Positions 10,291 through 22,469 of a DNA stretch of 64,000 nt are shown here, piece after piece. The number at the start of each line of letters is the position of its first letter. Positions within the stretch are counted from its first letter, which is position 1. Origin of the DNA: Anthoceros angustus. Its lineage: Eukaryota > Streptophyta > Anthocerotopsida > Anthocerotales > Anthocerotaceae. The stretch spans positions 248,001 through 312,000 of the forward strand of contig VJWM01000117.1 of the NCBI GenBank assembly GCA_010909165.1. Direction: 5' to 3'. The notes beneath the pieces were generated by a model. That model did not search any database and was not told where the DNA came from. It saw only the letters and a list, made by a program, of their open reading frames with translations. A program made the translations under genes and the position numbers.

Positions 10291-12606
10291 AGAGAAAGGC
10301 ATGAGTCGACTGTGAGGGGAATGAGAAGACAAAGGCTTTGAAGGATCCGACCATCCGCTGCCTAATTGATACTCCATTAGTGAAGCAGCCTTACAGGAAG
10401 TAGAGGAGTTGAGGTGAGAGCGCCGCCGACAAGCGATTGCCCCACCGTGGGGAGAAGGATAGCAAGGCTATCAAGGAGATGGCGCTGGTGAAAGGCGCCT
10501 AGTTGACCTCGAGAGAAGGTTGGGGCTCAAAGAAGATTGAAGAACAAAGGCCGAGACAAGAAAGTAGGGAGCGAATGAAGGAAGTGGCTACCTCAATCGT
10601 AAAATTGAGGAGACTGTCAGGGTGGAAGGAGTGGCAAGAAGAACTCGCCCCTTCAGCCGAGAAGGAAGAATGGGATGATCAAGACCGCTGGGAGGCCGAG
10701 GCCGCCAAGCCAAGAATGAAGAATCGAGGCCAAGCTCAAGGAGCCGGAGGAAGGACAGCCACATGGAGCAAGGAGCGTGAGGAGCTCACAGCAAGCAACG
10801 GAGGTCGACCAACGGTGGAAGGAAGAGGTAGCCCACCGAGGAAAATGATGCATCGTGATGTCGCCGTCAGAAGCAACGCCCAGCCGACTATGCATGGCAA
10901 CAAGGGATACCGGAGGCATGGAAGAGAGATGCAAAGAATGTCACTTCATGCCTCTGCTTGAGTGAGGTGACACTGAGAGGGATGCTATGGTAAGTTAGCC
11001 TCGTGAGAGTGGCCTCGAGGAATTTGATGAGATTTGTTTGAAGGGCCGTGAGATGCAGTCCACTTACATGCTAGGGTCAACAAGTTCGCTAAGGAGATGC
11101 GCCTTGTTGACAAGGAAGTTGTTGGGTCCCCACGATGACGATGGGAGATTTTGAGGAATTGCACCCTCGAGATTCGGACTTGGAGAGTGAAATGGATGCG
11201 TAAGGCTTTGGGAGGAGCCAATGGAAGAGGAAGAGATTTCACCACCGGTAGGGTTGGTGGGGTGTCCGGGGACAGAGTTGCACCAACACCCAACCGCCTT
11301 TGAGGTAATTGCGGCGGCGGCAGATGTGGCTAGAGAGGCTGCCTACAAGAGCGCCTGCAAGAGGGGGCGCCCACCTTCATCAACAAGATCGCCGAGACAG
11401 TGTGGAGGTTCCCCGTCGAGTGAAGAGATCCGGACGGGAACACCACCAAGAGAAAGGCATGAGTCGACCTGTGAGGGGAATGAGAAGACAAAGGCTTTGA
11501 AGGATCACGACCATCTGCTGCCTAATTGATACTCCACTAGTGAAGCAGCCTTACAGGAAGTAGAGGAGTTGAGGTGAGAGCCGCCGTGACAACCAAGCGA
11601 TTGCCCCACACCGTGGGGAGAAGGATAGCAAGGCTATCAAGGAGATGGCGCTGGTGAAAGGCGCCTAGTTGACCTCGAGAGAAGGTTGGGGCTCAAAGAA
11701 GATTGAAGAGGGGAGACAAGAAAGTAGGGAGCGAATGAAGGAAGTGGCTCTCAACCGTAAAATTGAGGAGACTGCCCGGTGGAAGGAGTGGCAAGAAGAA
11801 TCGCCCCCTTCAGCCGAGAAGGAATGTAATGGGATGATTGAAGACCGCCCGGAGGCCGAGGCCCAAACCAAGAATGAAGAACTGGAGGCGAAGCTCAAGG
11901 AGCTGGAAGAAGGACAGGCCACTTGGAGCAAGGAACGTGAGGACCTCACTAGGCAAGTAACGGAGGCTGACCAACGGTGGAAGGAAGAAGTGGCCCACCG
12001 GAGGAAAATGATGCATCGCATACTTGTCGTCAGGAAGCAACACTTCCAGGCTGACTATGCTTGGCAACAAGGGATACTGGAGGCATGGAAGGGAGATGCA
12101 AAATTACCTTACAGCCTGCTTGAGTGAGGTGACACTGAGAGGGATGCTATGGTAAGTTAGCCTCGTGGAGAGGCCTCGAGGAATTTGATGAGATTTGTTT
12201 GAAGGTGGAGATGCGTCCACTTACATGCTAGGTCAACAAGTTCGCTAAGGAGATGCGCCTTGTTGACAAGGAAGTTGTTGGGTCCCCACGATGACGATGG
12301 GAGATTTTGAGGAATTGCACCCCGCCTGAGAGATCTGACTGGAGAGTGAAATGGATGCAAGGCCTTGGGAGGAGCCAATGGAAGAGGAAGAGATTTCCAC
12401 CAGTAGGGTTGGTGGGGTGTCTCGCAGATGTGAGTTGCACCAACACCCAACCGCCTTGAAGGTAATTGCGGCGGCAAAGGCTGGGAGAGGCCGGTGCCTC
12501 TACAAGAGCGCCTGCAAGAGGGGCGATGCCCACTTCATCAACAAGATCGCCGAGATGTGTGGAAGGCTCGTCACGCGAGATCCGGACGGGAACAACCCCC
12601 CCAAGA
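10291..12606 (+). repeat. Tandem duplication, 1.16-kb unit, two copies
   Basis: The unit starting 'agagaaaggcatgagtcgac' at 10291 recurs at 11449, a spacing of 1158 bp, and similarity runs to about 12606. Each copy contains the same charged frame (10503-10961 and 11669-12127) starting TSREGWGSKKIEE, followed by a conserved run near 'acttacatgctagg'. Copies differ by many small indels and substitutions. Confidence 0.8.
11669..12127 (+). pseudogene. Charged coiled-coil frame, probable retroelement gag-like remnant
   Basis: The better of two tandem copies reads as 152 residues rich in Glu, Lys and Arg. Heptad-like spacing runs through ELEAKLKELEEGQATWSK, and WKEWQEE and a WQQGILEAWKG segment follow. 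The sister copy at 10503-10961 has frameshifts in the middle. I recognise no family. The position, upstream of an LTR-leader-like region, and the coiled-coil character suggest a mobile-element structural protein, but this is inference. Confidence 0.3.
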
Positions 12607-12649
12607 GGAGGAAGATGGTGGCTGCCATGCCAACGCCCAAGAAGAAGTA

Positions 12650-13164
12650 GGAAAATAGTTGGTAGGGGAGTGAAGGGTCATTAAGACCCTAGGGGTTAGT
12701 GGGATTGTTAGGAGGTAGGTTAAGAACCTTTAAGAGGCCACCTACTTAAAAACCGTGAAGCAACCCCACCTACCCCACCGACTTAATTAATGCTAGGGTT
12801 TGGGGAGCTCCTATAAGAGGGGAGGAGCTATAATAAAATGTCATGCCTTGCTCTCCGACTGTGTGCTTGTTTGCTACGCAAGCGGCGACACTGCGGTGAG
12901 GGTGCATGGTGTCCGTAGGGTCTTGAGGTGCGGTGACTGTGGCCCAAACCTTTCTTGGTTGAGGTAGCAACGTATGTTCGAGCGGTGAGGGGAGCGCATT
13001 GTGGTCGCAGCCGTGCGGCTGGTGAGGGGAGGTCCCTAGCAAATTCCAAAGACGCGAGAGGTCGCCCAAATGGGCCTAGGTCCGTGAGGGCACCGCCATG
13101 ATCCGAGGCGCTGTTGGGAGGCTGTGAGGGCGCCAAGGCACGAGAAGTTAGCTAGGAAGAGTGG
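12650..13164 (+). other. Possible LTR/leader of a Ty3/gypsy element
   Basis: The stretch contains TATA-like 'ctataataaaatg' at about 12828 and no open frame of interest. It lies just upstream of a purine tract and a gypsy gag frame, as a leader would. No second copy is present in the window, so the LTR assignment is untested. Confidence 0.3.
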
Positions 13165-13800
13165 AAGAGGTAGATTAGAGAAGAGAGGAGAAGAGAGGAG
13201 AAGAGAGAAGAGAGAAAAGAGAGAAAGAGAAAAGAGAGAAAGAGAGAAAGAGAGAAAAGAGAGAAAGAGAGAGAGAAAAGAGAGAAAGAGAGAAAAGAGA
13301 GAAAGAGAGAAAGAGAGAGAGAAAAGAGAGAAAAGAGAGAAAAGAGAGAAAAGAGAGAAAAGAGAAAAGAGAGAAAAGAGAGAAAAGAGAGAAAAGAGAG
13401 AAAAGAGAGAAAAGAGAGAAAAGAGAGAAAAGAGAGAAAAGAGAGAAAAGAGAGAAAAGAGAGAAAAGAGAGAAAAGAGAGAAAAGACAAGAGAGAGCAA
13501 GAGAGAGAGCTAGAGAGGACGAGAGAGGAGCTAGAGAGGATAGGGAACAAGAGAGGAGAAGGAAGGAGCAAGAGAGAAAAGAGAGAAAAGAGAGAAAAGA
13601 GAGAAAAGAGAGAAAGAGAGAAAGAGAGAAAAGACAAGAGAGAGCAAGAGAGAGAGCGAGAGAGGACGAGAGAGGAGCTAGAGAGGATAGGGAACAAGAG
13701 AGGAGAAGGAAGGAGCAAGAGAGAAAAGAGAAAAAGACAAAAAGAGAAGAGAGGAGGAAGAAAAGTGTGAGAGCAATCTGGAAAAGAGAGGAGAAGGTGA
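13165..13800 (+). repeat. Purine microsatellite (GAGAAAA/GAGA-type)
   Basis: About 640 bp are almost purely A and G on the plus strand. Long runs of the 7-8-bp unit gagaaaa(ga) are interrupted by two copies of a 'gagagagctagagaggac...gggaacaagagagg' block near 13500 and 13655. Open frames on both strands (Lys/Arg/Glu on plus, Ser/Leu/Phe on minus) are artefacts of the repeat. Confidence 0.9.
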
Positions 13801-13883
13801 AATTTCAAGGGCTGTGACAAGAACTTGAGGGGGAGGCCCCAAATTTGTCAGTAGAAACACTCCAGACAGTCAGCGTGCCCAAC

Positions 13884-15441
13884 ATGAGTGGAGTCGGTGC
13901 AGCAGGAGGCACCACGGTAGGAGGAGGTGGCTCGTTCCAGCCACATAGTCGACAGCGTACGTGAAGTTTGGAGACAAGAAGAAGGGAGACGATGCAGAGG
14001 CTTTTATTCGCACGTTTGAACATGTCTCTCATGCTAATTTAGAGGATTCAGCGGCGGACTGTTTGCGAATTGTTCCGGGTTTGTTAAGAGGACACGGACA
14101 ACAGTGGTACAGTAGGACGTATGGGACTGCACCACCGACGGATTGGGACGACTTCAAATCAGAATTCCTAACAAGGTTCAGAGGGTTGAGTCATGGGCAT
14201 CATACATTGGCGAGATTGAGGACTCTCCGCAGGAGAAAGAAGGAAACATTGTATGATTACGTGGAGAGGTTCTACAGCTACTTGGATCGCGTTCCAAGGT
14301 GTAGACCAGTTGTTCCAGGAGGTCCAACCACAGTGGGCTATTCAGATGAGCAGGTGTTAGATTGGTTTGTAAGTGGTTTGCCCACTAAGATGAATGTTTA
14401 CTGTCGGAGAGGAACGACTACGCTGCAAGGAGCATTGAAGTTGGCTGAAGATTACGAGGCAGCGGAGCTTGGTCGTCGAAGGAAGAAGCGGAGGGAGCAT
14501 GGGAAGCATAAGGGAGCCAACTCCTCTAGCTCTCCCTTGCCCTCTCATTCTTTGCCCTCTTCACAGTCAGACATGGAGCAAGGTAGTGCTGCATCAGAGT
14601 CACCCACGGATGAGGAGTCAGACAGAGCATACGAATGGAGGATGAAGAAGGATTTGGAGAAGATTCAGAAGCGAAGACAGGAAGAAGCCGAGCGCCAAGC
14701 GGAGAAAGATAAGAAGGGTAAAGGAGCGCACCGAATGGAAAGGAGCAGCGCCACGACAGGTGGTGGAGGTCTAAACAACCAAATCGAGGCTTTGACGAGG
14801 AGATTGACTGAATTGGAGGTCAAAGCAGTTCACAACCAGGCGCCTAGGAGGTCTCCTTCGCCTGGCAGACAGTTGGTGTATTGTTCGATCTGTCATCAAT
14901 CAGGCCATACGAATCGAGAGTGTATCAAAGCGCCAAGACATGCAACAACTGTAGAAGCCTACACACCACGTGGTGATCGGTGATGTTGACGAGCTTAAGT
15001 ACAATGGCGGTCACGGGAGGTCGACCGCCGCAGTCAATGAGGCCGACTTACCAACCGACAATTCCTTCAGGGATGCGCTATGGTTCACGACCAGTCTCAC
15101 CAGGACCGTGGAGGCCCGATCCTTCACAATGTCCAATGTCTGTTCCCCAGGGATGTTGTTTTAACTGTGGAATGCCAAGTCACTATGCGACAAACTGTCC
15201 AGAACCTCGATGGCAGGTAGGCTATGTGCCCTTCTGCCAGGTATGCAAAGAATTGGGGCACAAAGCGGGCGATCCAAGGTGCCCAGGAGTGTTACATACT
15301 GTGCCTATACGGCCAGGAGTCAGAATCACCGAACCAGCAACGGAGACAATCCCAATCAACACGGAGACGGCCATCGCGGTAGCTAACAACACATTTTCTC
15401 TTTACAACCTTCAAGTCCTATACAATCCAAGAAGAAAGTAG
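13884..15441 (+). pseudogene. Ty3/gypsy gag with zinc knuckles, truncated
   Basis: A gag reading begins at ATG 13884 (MSGVGAAGG) and shifts frame near 13958 into a 340-residue frame. The Retrotrans_gag signature is clear: DAEAFIRTFEHV, WYSRTYGTAPPTDWDDFKSEFLTRF and LYDYVERFYSYL, then a basic/acidic coiled segment. A CCHC knuckle (CSICHQSGHTNREC) ends that frame. A second frame (14980-15441) carries CFNCGMPSHYATNC and a further Cys/His cluster. Protease, reverse transcriptase and integrase are absent downstream. Gag would package element RNA. Here at least two frameshifts and the missing pol make it a relic. Confidence 0.75.
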
Positions 15442-15570
15442 CTGTTAAACCTTTAAGTTGTCCACCTTGAAGTTATTTTCTCCAACTTCTGATGCATTTA
15501 GTGGGCCGACCTATACGATTTGAAGCAACAATGGTGACCCAATGCTATTCATGCTGCAAGAAAGATCCCA

Positions 15571-15783
15571 CTTATCTTAAAGTTGTGGAGACATTTGCTA
15601 AGCAACAGACTCTTGCTTAGGCAAAAAGGTTGCTTTCTCGTCATCTTAGCAAACGGGTTTTATGTGGAAGGCACCTTGAGCATTAGTTTCACTCTTACCA
15701 TGTTTGTAAGGTGTGGGAGTCATCAAAAGGTAATCAATTTGTTTAGCAGTGTGTACGAACCGAAGAACATTGTAAGTGTATAA
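15571..15783 (+). pseudogene. PPR gene fragment, inverted copy of the 17-19 kb gene
   Basis: About 210 bp matches the 5' coding end of the minus-strand PPR gene at 17151-19058: KVVExxAKQQTLA, then a LANGFYVEGTL segment, then MFVRCG and NLFSSV. Upstream, 15532-15570 also aligns with that gene's first codons. The frame is broken (TAG at about 15617 and a shift after it). The copy lies 1.4 kb from its likely source, on the opposite strand. Confidence 0.75.
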
Positions 15784-15789
15784 CCCTAC

Positions 15790-17150
15790 CTCATACCTAT
15801 TGATGATGTAGTTTTAATTTGAAGCGATTCTGAACTATTATACTAGAATTTTAATCTATTATATAAATATGTAATTGAGATAACATGTTTGTGATTCTCA
15901 AAGTTATACTAAGATCATATCTATATATGTAGCTTTCCTTCAAACATTAATTATGAGTATCACCTACCTTTGATCACAATCACTAATTGATTAAGATAAT
16001 GCTGTCTTCACAATGGGGGGGACCATGACCGGGCTCCTACCACCGTCACCCATGGATCTAGAGGCCATCAATATGTGCAATGAGGAAAGTGAACGAGGCG
16101 TCCCACCATTGCTAGCCATGGTTCCAGATGCAGTTGTTCCGGTCTATGATAGGAGTGAGAGAGGGGCCTCCACTAAGGGAGGAACTTGTCAATGTTCAAT
16201 CTTCATTACCATAATTAGTACCTTGGGACTAATACAATTAGTGTTGGGAGTCGTGTACATGGTGGTTAGATGGGGGAAACCATGGTGACGATGATGGTAA
16301 CATATAGAATTGCAAATTTGACTTCCATTTGTGTGGAGAGGGAATTGAAAGATGTACCTATTCCAATAGTGGACCATTGAGCAGCAAATAATAAAGATAG
16401 ATGATGAGACAAATAGATAGCAAAGATTAAAACTAAGGTTTTGTTGGCTGTATGACTTGGATGATTATCATCTAGGACTATCATCTACAAATTGAAGTTC
16501 TTCAACCTTTCATATTTATTCCGTAATTTATTTTTGGAGGGCATTGGAATTGGATTGAAACTTTGCTAAGCTCGACAACCATGTGTTCTAGGCTATCATT
16601 TTCACTTTTAGTAGATTGCGCGTTAAGCTAAGTTTGTCTTGATTTGATAAGCTAAACAAGCTTGTCTTGATTTCTGCAGTTGCTTCTCAATACTTAACAT
16701 GGAAAAGCTAAGCAAGCTTGTTTTGATTTGTTAAGCTAAGCAAGATTTTTTTGATTTGTTAAGCTAAACAAGCTTGTGTTGATTTCCGAATACTAAACAT
16801 GGAACGGTGAATGTTAAACAGTCAAAGTTGAACAAAAAAAACAAAGCACTAGACACTAGACACATTGACGCATTTAACACTAGTCTCTAGACACACTACA
16901 ACACTAGAACACTAAAGCACTAAAACACAAAACCACGAAACCAATTTGTGGATAGCATATCTTACAACGTTTGACAATGCTGTTCAAGGCTGTCATTCCG
17001 CTTGGCGGTTAAGTGCGGGACTGTACTGATCTCATGAAAACATATATGTACATGGTTCAATTGCCACAGCATCTCTCTAGACGTACTTAACTAGACTCTG
17101 CTCCCCTTCGGAGGTCTCCAGTCAGGCCTGGCGTACAAACACCTCCCAAA
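15790..17150. other. Intergenic, AT-rich, with short imperfect repeats
   Basis: Between about 16620 and 16800 the phrase 'ttgatttgttaagctaa(a/g)caagcttg' recurs about four times. 'acactag' words cluster at 16845-16925. A 91-residue frame at 16013-16288 has one hydrophobic segment but no family resemblance, so I do not call it a gene. Confidence 0.45.
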
Positions 17151-19058
17151 TTACTTTGATCTCTCTCTCTCTCTTGTTCCCTCTTCCTTGTTTATACGCT
17201 GGTTCAATTTCCGCACTTGAGCGTACAAACGTTTGCACTGTGGGTGGCTCCTATCACCTACGACGAAACCCTGGACCTTCCCTGCAATCTCAATCCAGCT
17301 CCGACCAGGCTCCTTGAAAGCCCCTCTACTTACTCGCAGCAGCTGTATCTGTTGTACTTCCTCCCACATTTGATGGTGGGAATATATGTTTGCCATCAGT
17401 ACATACCCAGCACTGAGTTGGGGTTCCAGGCTAACGACGTTGTCGAATGCAAGCCTTCCCACCTCCACATTGTTATGTTTCCTAGAGGCTCCGAGCAAGG
17501 ACATCCACAGTGGCAGGTCAAGCTGAAGAGGCAAGTTTTGCAGTAATTCTTGGACGCCATTGAGGTGCCCAGCGCGGCCGAGAAGGTCAATCAGAATGGT
17601 GTAGTGCAGAACACTGGGAGTCATGGAGTGGTGGTTCAGCATGGATTTGAAGTACTGAATGCCTTGGCCCACGCAACCTGCATGACTACACGCTGTAAGA
17701 AGAGAAGTGAAGGTGATCTCGTTTGGTTGAATGCCTGCTTCTTGCATTGCAGCAAAGCTATCCACAGCTTGTTTGTATTCTCCATGTCGGGCATATCCTC
17801 CTATCAGTGCACTCCAGGTCACAACATCCTGCTTGGGTAGAGATTTAAAGACCTGAAGAGCATTCACCATGCTTCCACATTTTGCATATGAGTTCACAAG
17901 GGTTGTAGCTACATTGACACTGCCCTCAAGTCCCCTTCTAACAATCTCATGGTGAATTTGGCAGCAAGTATGCAGACCTCCTGTGTTACCACATGCTTTT
18001 AAGGTCCAGAGGAATGTAGCCACATTCTGCTCTTGACCAGAGTTTTTCATTAGTGTGTAGAGCTGCAAAGCCTTCTCATCCTGCTGCTGCTGAGTATACC
18101 CAGCGATCATGGTATTCCACGAAACGACATCCCGCTGTGGCAGTTTGTCAAATGCATGCTGTGCATCCACCATGCTTCCACACTTTGCATACATGTCAAC
18201 CAGTGTGTTCCCTACGAGAATATCCGACTCATACCCTCTTCTCAGCGCTTCCTTATGAATCAATCTTCCCCTCGCGAGGCAGTTCACCTTGACGGAGTAC
18301 CCATCAACAAGGACGGGATCTTCCATAGCCGCTAGGCTGCCACAAGATCTTAGTGCGGCAGAAAAAGTCCAATTGTCTGGGTCCAAACCTTGCTCCAGCA
18401 AGTTAGCATACAAGTGCAAAGCGATCTCACCCTGCTCACCCTGAGCATACCCTGATATCATGGCGTTCCATGACACAACATTTCGATTAGGCAAGGTATC
18501 AAAAACATGTCGGGCTTCCAGCAGGCTCCCACATTTCGCATACATGGACACCAGGGCTGTGCCAACAAACACATCTGACGTATACTCTCCTCGAGAAATC
18601 TCTGCGTTAACCAGCCTGCCATTCGTGAGGTCGCCGAGGATGCCACACACCTTTAGTACAATAATGAAGGTAAACTTGCTCGGCACTACACCTTCCTCTT
18701 GCATCCTCTGATAGAGCTTCAAGGCTTCCTCGCTTTTCCCTGCCTTACAACATGCAGAGATAACTGCAGTCCAGCATGAAACAGTCGGTTGACGCACATC
18801 GTTGAACAAACTGATTGCCTCCAGATAACCCCCACACCTCACAAACATGGAAACAGCGGCATTGCCCAAGGCGCCTTCCAGATCAAACCCATTCTCTAAA
18901 ATGGCAACAAGCAGCCTTTTCGACTGAGCAAGAGTCTGTTGCTTAGCACATGCCTCCACAACTTTCGCATAAGTGCGATGAGCAGCCGACGTTCTGTACT
19001 CCTGAGGCAAGGGCTCAACACAGCCTTCCCTGCAGCATCACCAGCATCCGGTCACCAT
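17151..19058 (-). CDS. PLS-class PPR protein, E/E+ type
   Basis: This sequence-specific RNA-binding protein is probably targeted to plastid or mitochondrion and should act in C-to-U editing or RNA processing. The 619 residues read from 19010 contain successive PPR-PLS triplets; S motifs are marked by VSMYAKCGSL, VDMYAKCGSM and VNSYAKCGSM. An E domain follows (HYTILIDLLGRAGHL, then LMANIYS), then a PG box (KEPGRSWIEI) and an E+-like tail ending near GDRSHPQCKRLYAQVR. No DYW domain is present, so a separate deaminase would have to act in trans. No ATG opens the 17151-19010 frame. The natural ATG is at 19056-19058, but codon 7 (19038-19040) is TGA. A nearby fragment has TCA there. The gene is intronless otherwise, and divergent from the GNAT gene. 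Confidence 0.85.
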
Positions 19059-19330
19059 TGCCGCTTCAAAAATGTGTAGGCCGGCCCGCTGCAGCATATC
19101 AGAAGCTGGAGAACACAACTTCGGGTAAAGAAATACCTTGTGAGCTCAGTCCCCTTGCAACCGAGCACGTTGCAGGCCACATGATCTCCGTGTGCGACCG
19201 ACGCCCTCCAGTACCAGCCCAAGGAACCTGCTCCAGAAACGTCTCCACGAACAAAGTGCCAGGTGCAGTCTGGCTTGCAATGGATTAAACATGAGCGTTG
19301 CGGCTCCCAGTCTTGCCTTCCTACACAGAA

Positions 19331-20380
19331 ATGGCTGCACATCTGCTGGCACGCAATGGCCATAGCCAAGTGCTTCTCTGTTCCCGTCCTGCAGGACCCA
19401 CAACCACGCAGCACCACGAGGTGCGGCGGCAGGCGGCAAGGGCTTCGATGCAGCCCCAGAGCAAGCAGTTCTGGCTCCCGGCTCTCACACTGGTCACCCA
19501 GCAGGCTGCGGTGGATGTGCAAGAGCTGAGTGCCTTGCTAGCAGCCACCAGCCAGAATTGTGACATGTTTCCCAGGCTCTCAGACGGCGCCTTGAGGGAT
19601 GTGGAAGCTGTGAAACTGCGCCGGGCTCTGCAGCATAGCACCCTGGTGATGGCGATGTATGTCAAAGGACAGATCCCCGATGACTACATGCAGAGGGAAT
19701 GGCAGGGGGAGGAACGTGCTCCGCCCAATGGGGGTTGGATGGAGCCATGGTTGCCACCCATCTCCTCCAACCGGTCCTTGGTGGGCTTCGGCCGGGCCAC
19801 ATCCGATCGGGCCCTTACTGCATCCGTCTACGACCTTGCTGTACCCTCGTGTTCTTGCTCACTTCCTTCGTCCTGTCTGGTCTGGCTGCTGTTGTTTACA
19901 TAGCCAGGAGCCTGATCTAGTGAACTGAACGCTCTCCAGGTCGCACCCTCGTTTCAGCGAATGGGCATTGGAAAACGAATCCTTCAGCGAATCGTGAGGT
20001 ATGTATGGATGATCTCTTGCTCGCCGGGATCCCTTGGCAGAAGTTACACAGCTTTTGTGATTCCAACGTAGGGACCTTCTCCGGATGGGAATTTCAGACA
20101 TTGCGGTGCTGTCGACAGACGAGCTGAGGTCCGTTTTGGCTCTCACTTACGCCTCCTTGATGGAAGATGGAACGGACAGCTTGTCTTTTGATGTCTTCGA
20201 GATGATGGCTTGGAAGCTAAAACAGCATGATCCGGTGACAGACCGTTCTTCGTATCTTGCGGCTTCGGGGATGACGTGCTAGGCTCGACAGCTATGGCTT
20301 ATACTCGGCAGTACCGAATGAGAGGCTTGGGTGGGAGGGCATTGAAGTTTTCTTCTTCGGTTTCCAGCACGACAATATGA
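19331..20380 (+). CDS. Plastid-type GNAT N-acetyltransferase, 4 exons
   Basis: The enzyme should transfer acetyl from acetyl-CoA to protein N-termini or lysines (plastid GNAT/NSI-like family). Exons inferred by GT/AG and frame are 19331-19840, 19940-19998, 20072-20128 and 20242-20380, giving 254 residues. The N-terminus MAAHLLARNGHSQV is Ser/Arg/Gln-rich, fitting a transit peptide. The domain begins with VQELSALL and reaches SLVGFGRATSDRALTASVYDLAV. Exon 2 carries the acetyl-CoA motif QRMGIGKRILQRIV (QxxGxG/A). Exon 3 has GISDIAVL, and exon 4 has PFFVSCGFGDDVLGSTAMAYTR, the conserved family end. Introns are 73-113 bp. The start is the first ATG in frame. It is divergent from the PPR gene, with 272 bp between ATGs. 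Confidence 0.85.
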
Positions 20381-21527
20381 GCATGTAACAAAGGCTGCCA
20401 GCCTTTGTTACAACTTGCCAGCCTTGAGGGGCAAATTGCATCTCCAGGGCCTGTGACTATTCAACCATTTCTCTATAGAGATTACAAGATCCTTGGCCAC
20501 CATGCAAAGGAACGATGCCTCCTACAACTCTTTTTTCTATGGGAGGAGAGCACTTGGACCCTTCCTCACTGAGTGCCTAGGAAGGTGCAGAGGCCAACTT
20601 TCATGAAATGTACAGGAGCACATAATGCAGGGGAGGAACTTCTCCTAGGGCTCTTGGAGAAAGCTTTTGCCCTGGCAGGCAAGACAACTCCTAGACGCTG
20701 AGCAAGCAGCACACTAGCTCCACTTGTTCGCTAGTCTGTGAACACATCTCATCAGGAGAAAAATCGAGAGTTATGCTGTAGCACAACTTGCATAGCATCC
20801 GTCAGCACGGAAGCAAGCAAGCAAGCAGAAGCCATTTCTACCCTGCAGTGTATCGGGTAGCCACATCCTCAGCTCTCGCCCTGGCCCTAGCTGCAGCCTC
20901 CGGAGTCAAGTTTCTGAGCAGGAAGCCTTCACCTTCGCAAGATGGGGATAAATCAGAGCCTCCGCCGGTCTCGCAGTCCTGGTCACGACAGAAATGCAGT
21001 CAGACGGATTGAAGTGCTTCCATGCATCGGATACTTTCCGATCACGAGCGTTTTCTTCCAACGCTTACATTTCCTACCTCACCTAAACCCTCCCTAAACC
21101 CTAAACCCTAAATAATTGCAACTCCATAAACTAAGGACAGACGGAAAGTGTACGCTCCATAGAGTGATAGCCTTCACAACGGAATGCGAATTCAATAAGT
21201 ATTGACATGCTCAATTTATACGGAGCTTATGGACACTTTTTTAAATTATTGAAATTAGTTAGTTATTTATATTATTATTTTATAAGATATCTATGAGTAT
21301 TGTATTAGACTCTCAAACTGATGCAATTTAAATTGTAATCAATATTGTGATGTACATTGTATTTCACTAAGAAGTTCTTAAGTGTTATAATTCGTGTTGT
21401 AATATATGTCATACGATCTATAGTAAATCATTGAGAAATAACCTGAGGGTTATAATCTGTATTGTAAAGGTCGTTGTAGATGGACTATCCCGCATATAAA
21501 TGGCAAGGTGCGGTTGGTCGGGTGCTG

Positions 21528-21662
21528 AACTTTTTGCCATGCATCACCCATTCATCACTTTTACAAAGAATTTAAGTGGTTAAATAACTAAGCATTCTTT
21601 TTGCCATGCATCACCTATTCATTATTTTTACAACGAATTTAAGTGGTTAAATAACTAAGGAT
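21528..21662. repeat. Two-copy tandem duplication, 67-bp unit
   Basis: The unit 'tttttgccatgcatcacc.attcat' through 'ttaagtggttaaataactaag' occurs twice, at about 21530 and 21598. Confidence 0.75.
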
Positions 21663-21871
21663 TTTTCAATGCTCCGTTGTGAAATTTTAGTAAGCTATGT
21701 TGTTAAAAGGCCTGTCCCGCACTGTATTAGTCATTTTAAAAATTCCACAAACCTCCACATGCATCACTTAATGTGTCCTCAAAACCATCGACTCATCAAC
21801 ATGACCACCATGGAGATGGTCCATAATGTAACCCAAATAATTGCTATGACGTTTAAGTCTGAGCCGCGATT

Positions 21872-21953
21872 CATGGGTGGCACTAGAGGGATGTCAATCA
21901 CGACCTTGCCCATGGGTGGCACTGGAGGGATGTCAATCACGACCTCGCCTTCT
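21872..21953. repeat. Two-copy tandem duplication, 39-bp unit
   Basis: 'atgggtggcact.gagggatgtcaatcacgacc' occurs twice in a row. Thirty-nine is a multiple of three, so a short open frame is repeated. Confidence 0.75.
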
Positions 21954-22469
21954 TGATTCTCACTTGTTTGAACTGGAAATTTTTTTGTTATTTCAAGTGC
22001 CTTCATCATCCCAAAAGATTTCTTACTGTGATAAAAAAACACAATTCACCAAAGTGTCATTTAGGTACCCCAATTAATGTTAGTAGGAGCACTACATAGA
22101 GCCTTGACCTGAACATAACTTCAAGGGACATAGTATGTTTTAAAATTCTAATCTTTTTGTGCACTTTCAAGCTAAAACTATTTCACTAACATCAAGTTGT
22201 TTAAAAAAACAACCTCCATACCTTCAAGTGCCAGCATCTTGCAAGGATGTTTTAATACGACTTTGCTCCTACTTCGTCTACACATGAAAGCTACCTCATT
22301 TAAGGTTCGGACTTTACACTTGAGAGCTACTAGATCCCGGCTGCACACTGCATGTATGAGAGATGTGGAGACTATATAAAAAGGAAGAGATGGGGCATAC
22401 CCCATGTACCCCGGGCCAATGGGAACAATCCATTAACTTCGGACTCACTCATGTCAGTTTGGAGGGCGG

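Larger units (their letters stand above)
20381..22465. other. Intergenic
   Basis: No gene is supported. A short frame at 20788-21012 has no recognisable domain. Two and a half copies of the plant telomere-type heptamer ccctaaa occur at 21085-21112, too short to call a telomere tract and equally readable as telo-box elements. Short duplications are listed separately. Confidence 0.45.

Noticed and set aside
13036-13820. Long open frames of Ser/Leu/Phe or Lys/Arg/Glu repeats
   Set aside because: They exist only because the GAGAAAA microsatellite lacks stop codons; there is no domain and no codon structure.
16013-16288. 91-residue frame with one hydrophobic segment
   Set aside because: No family resemblance, no splice partners and a C-run just before the start; probably chance.
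20788-21012. 74-residue frame resembling a transit peptide
   Set aside because: Ser/Ala-rich composition alone is not evidence, and no downstream coding exon follows.
21080-21112. Telomere-like ccctaaa repeats
   Set aside because: Only about two and a half units are present, far too few for an interstitial telomere; more likely chance or telo-box promoter words.
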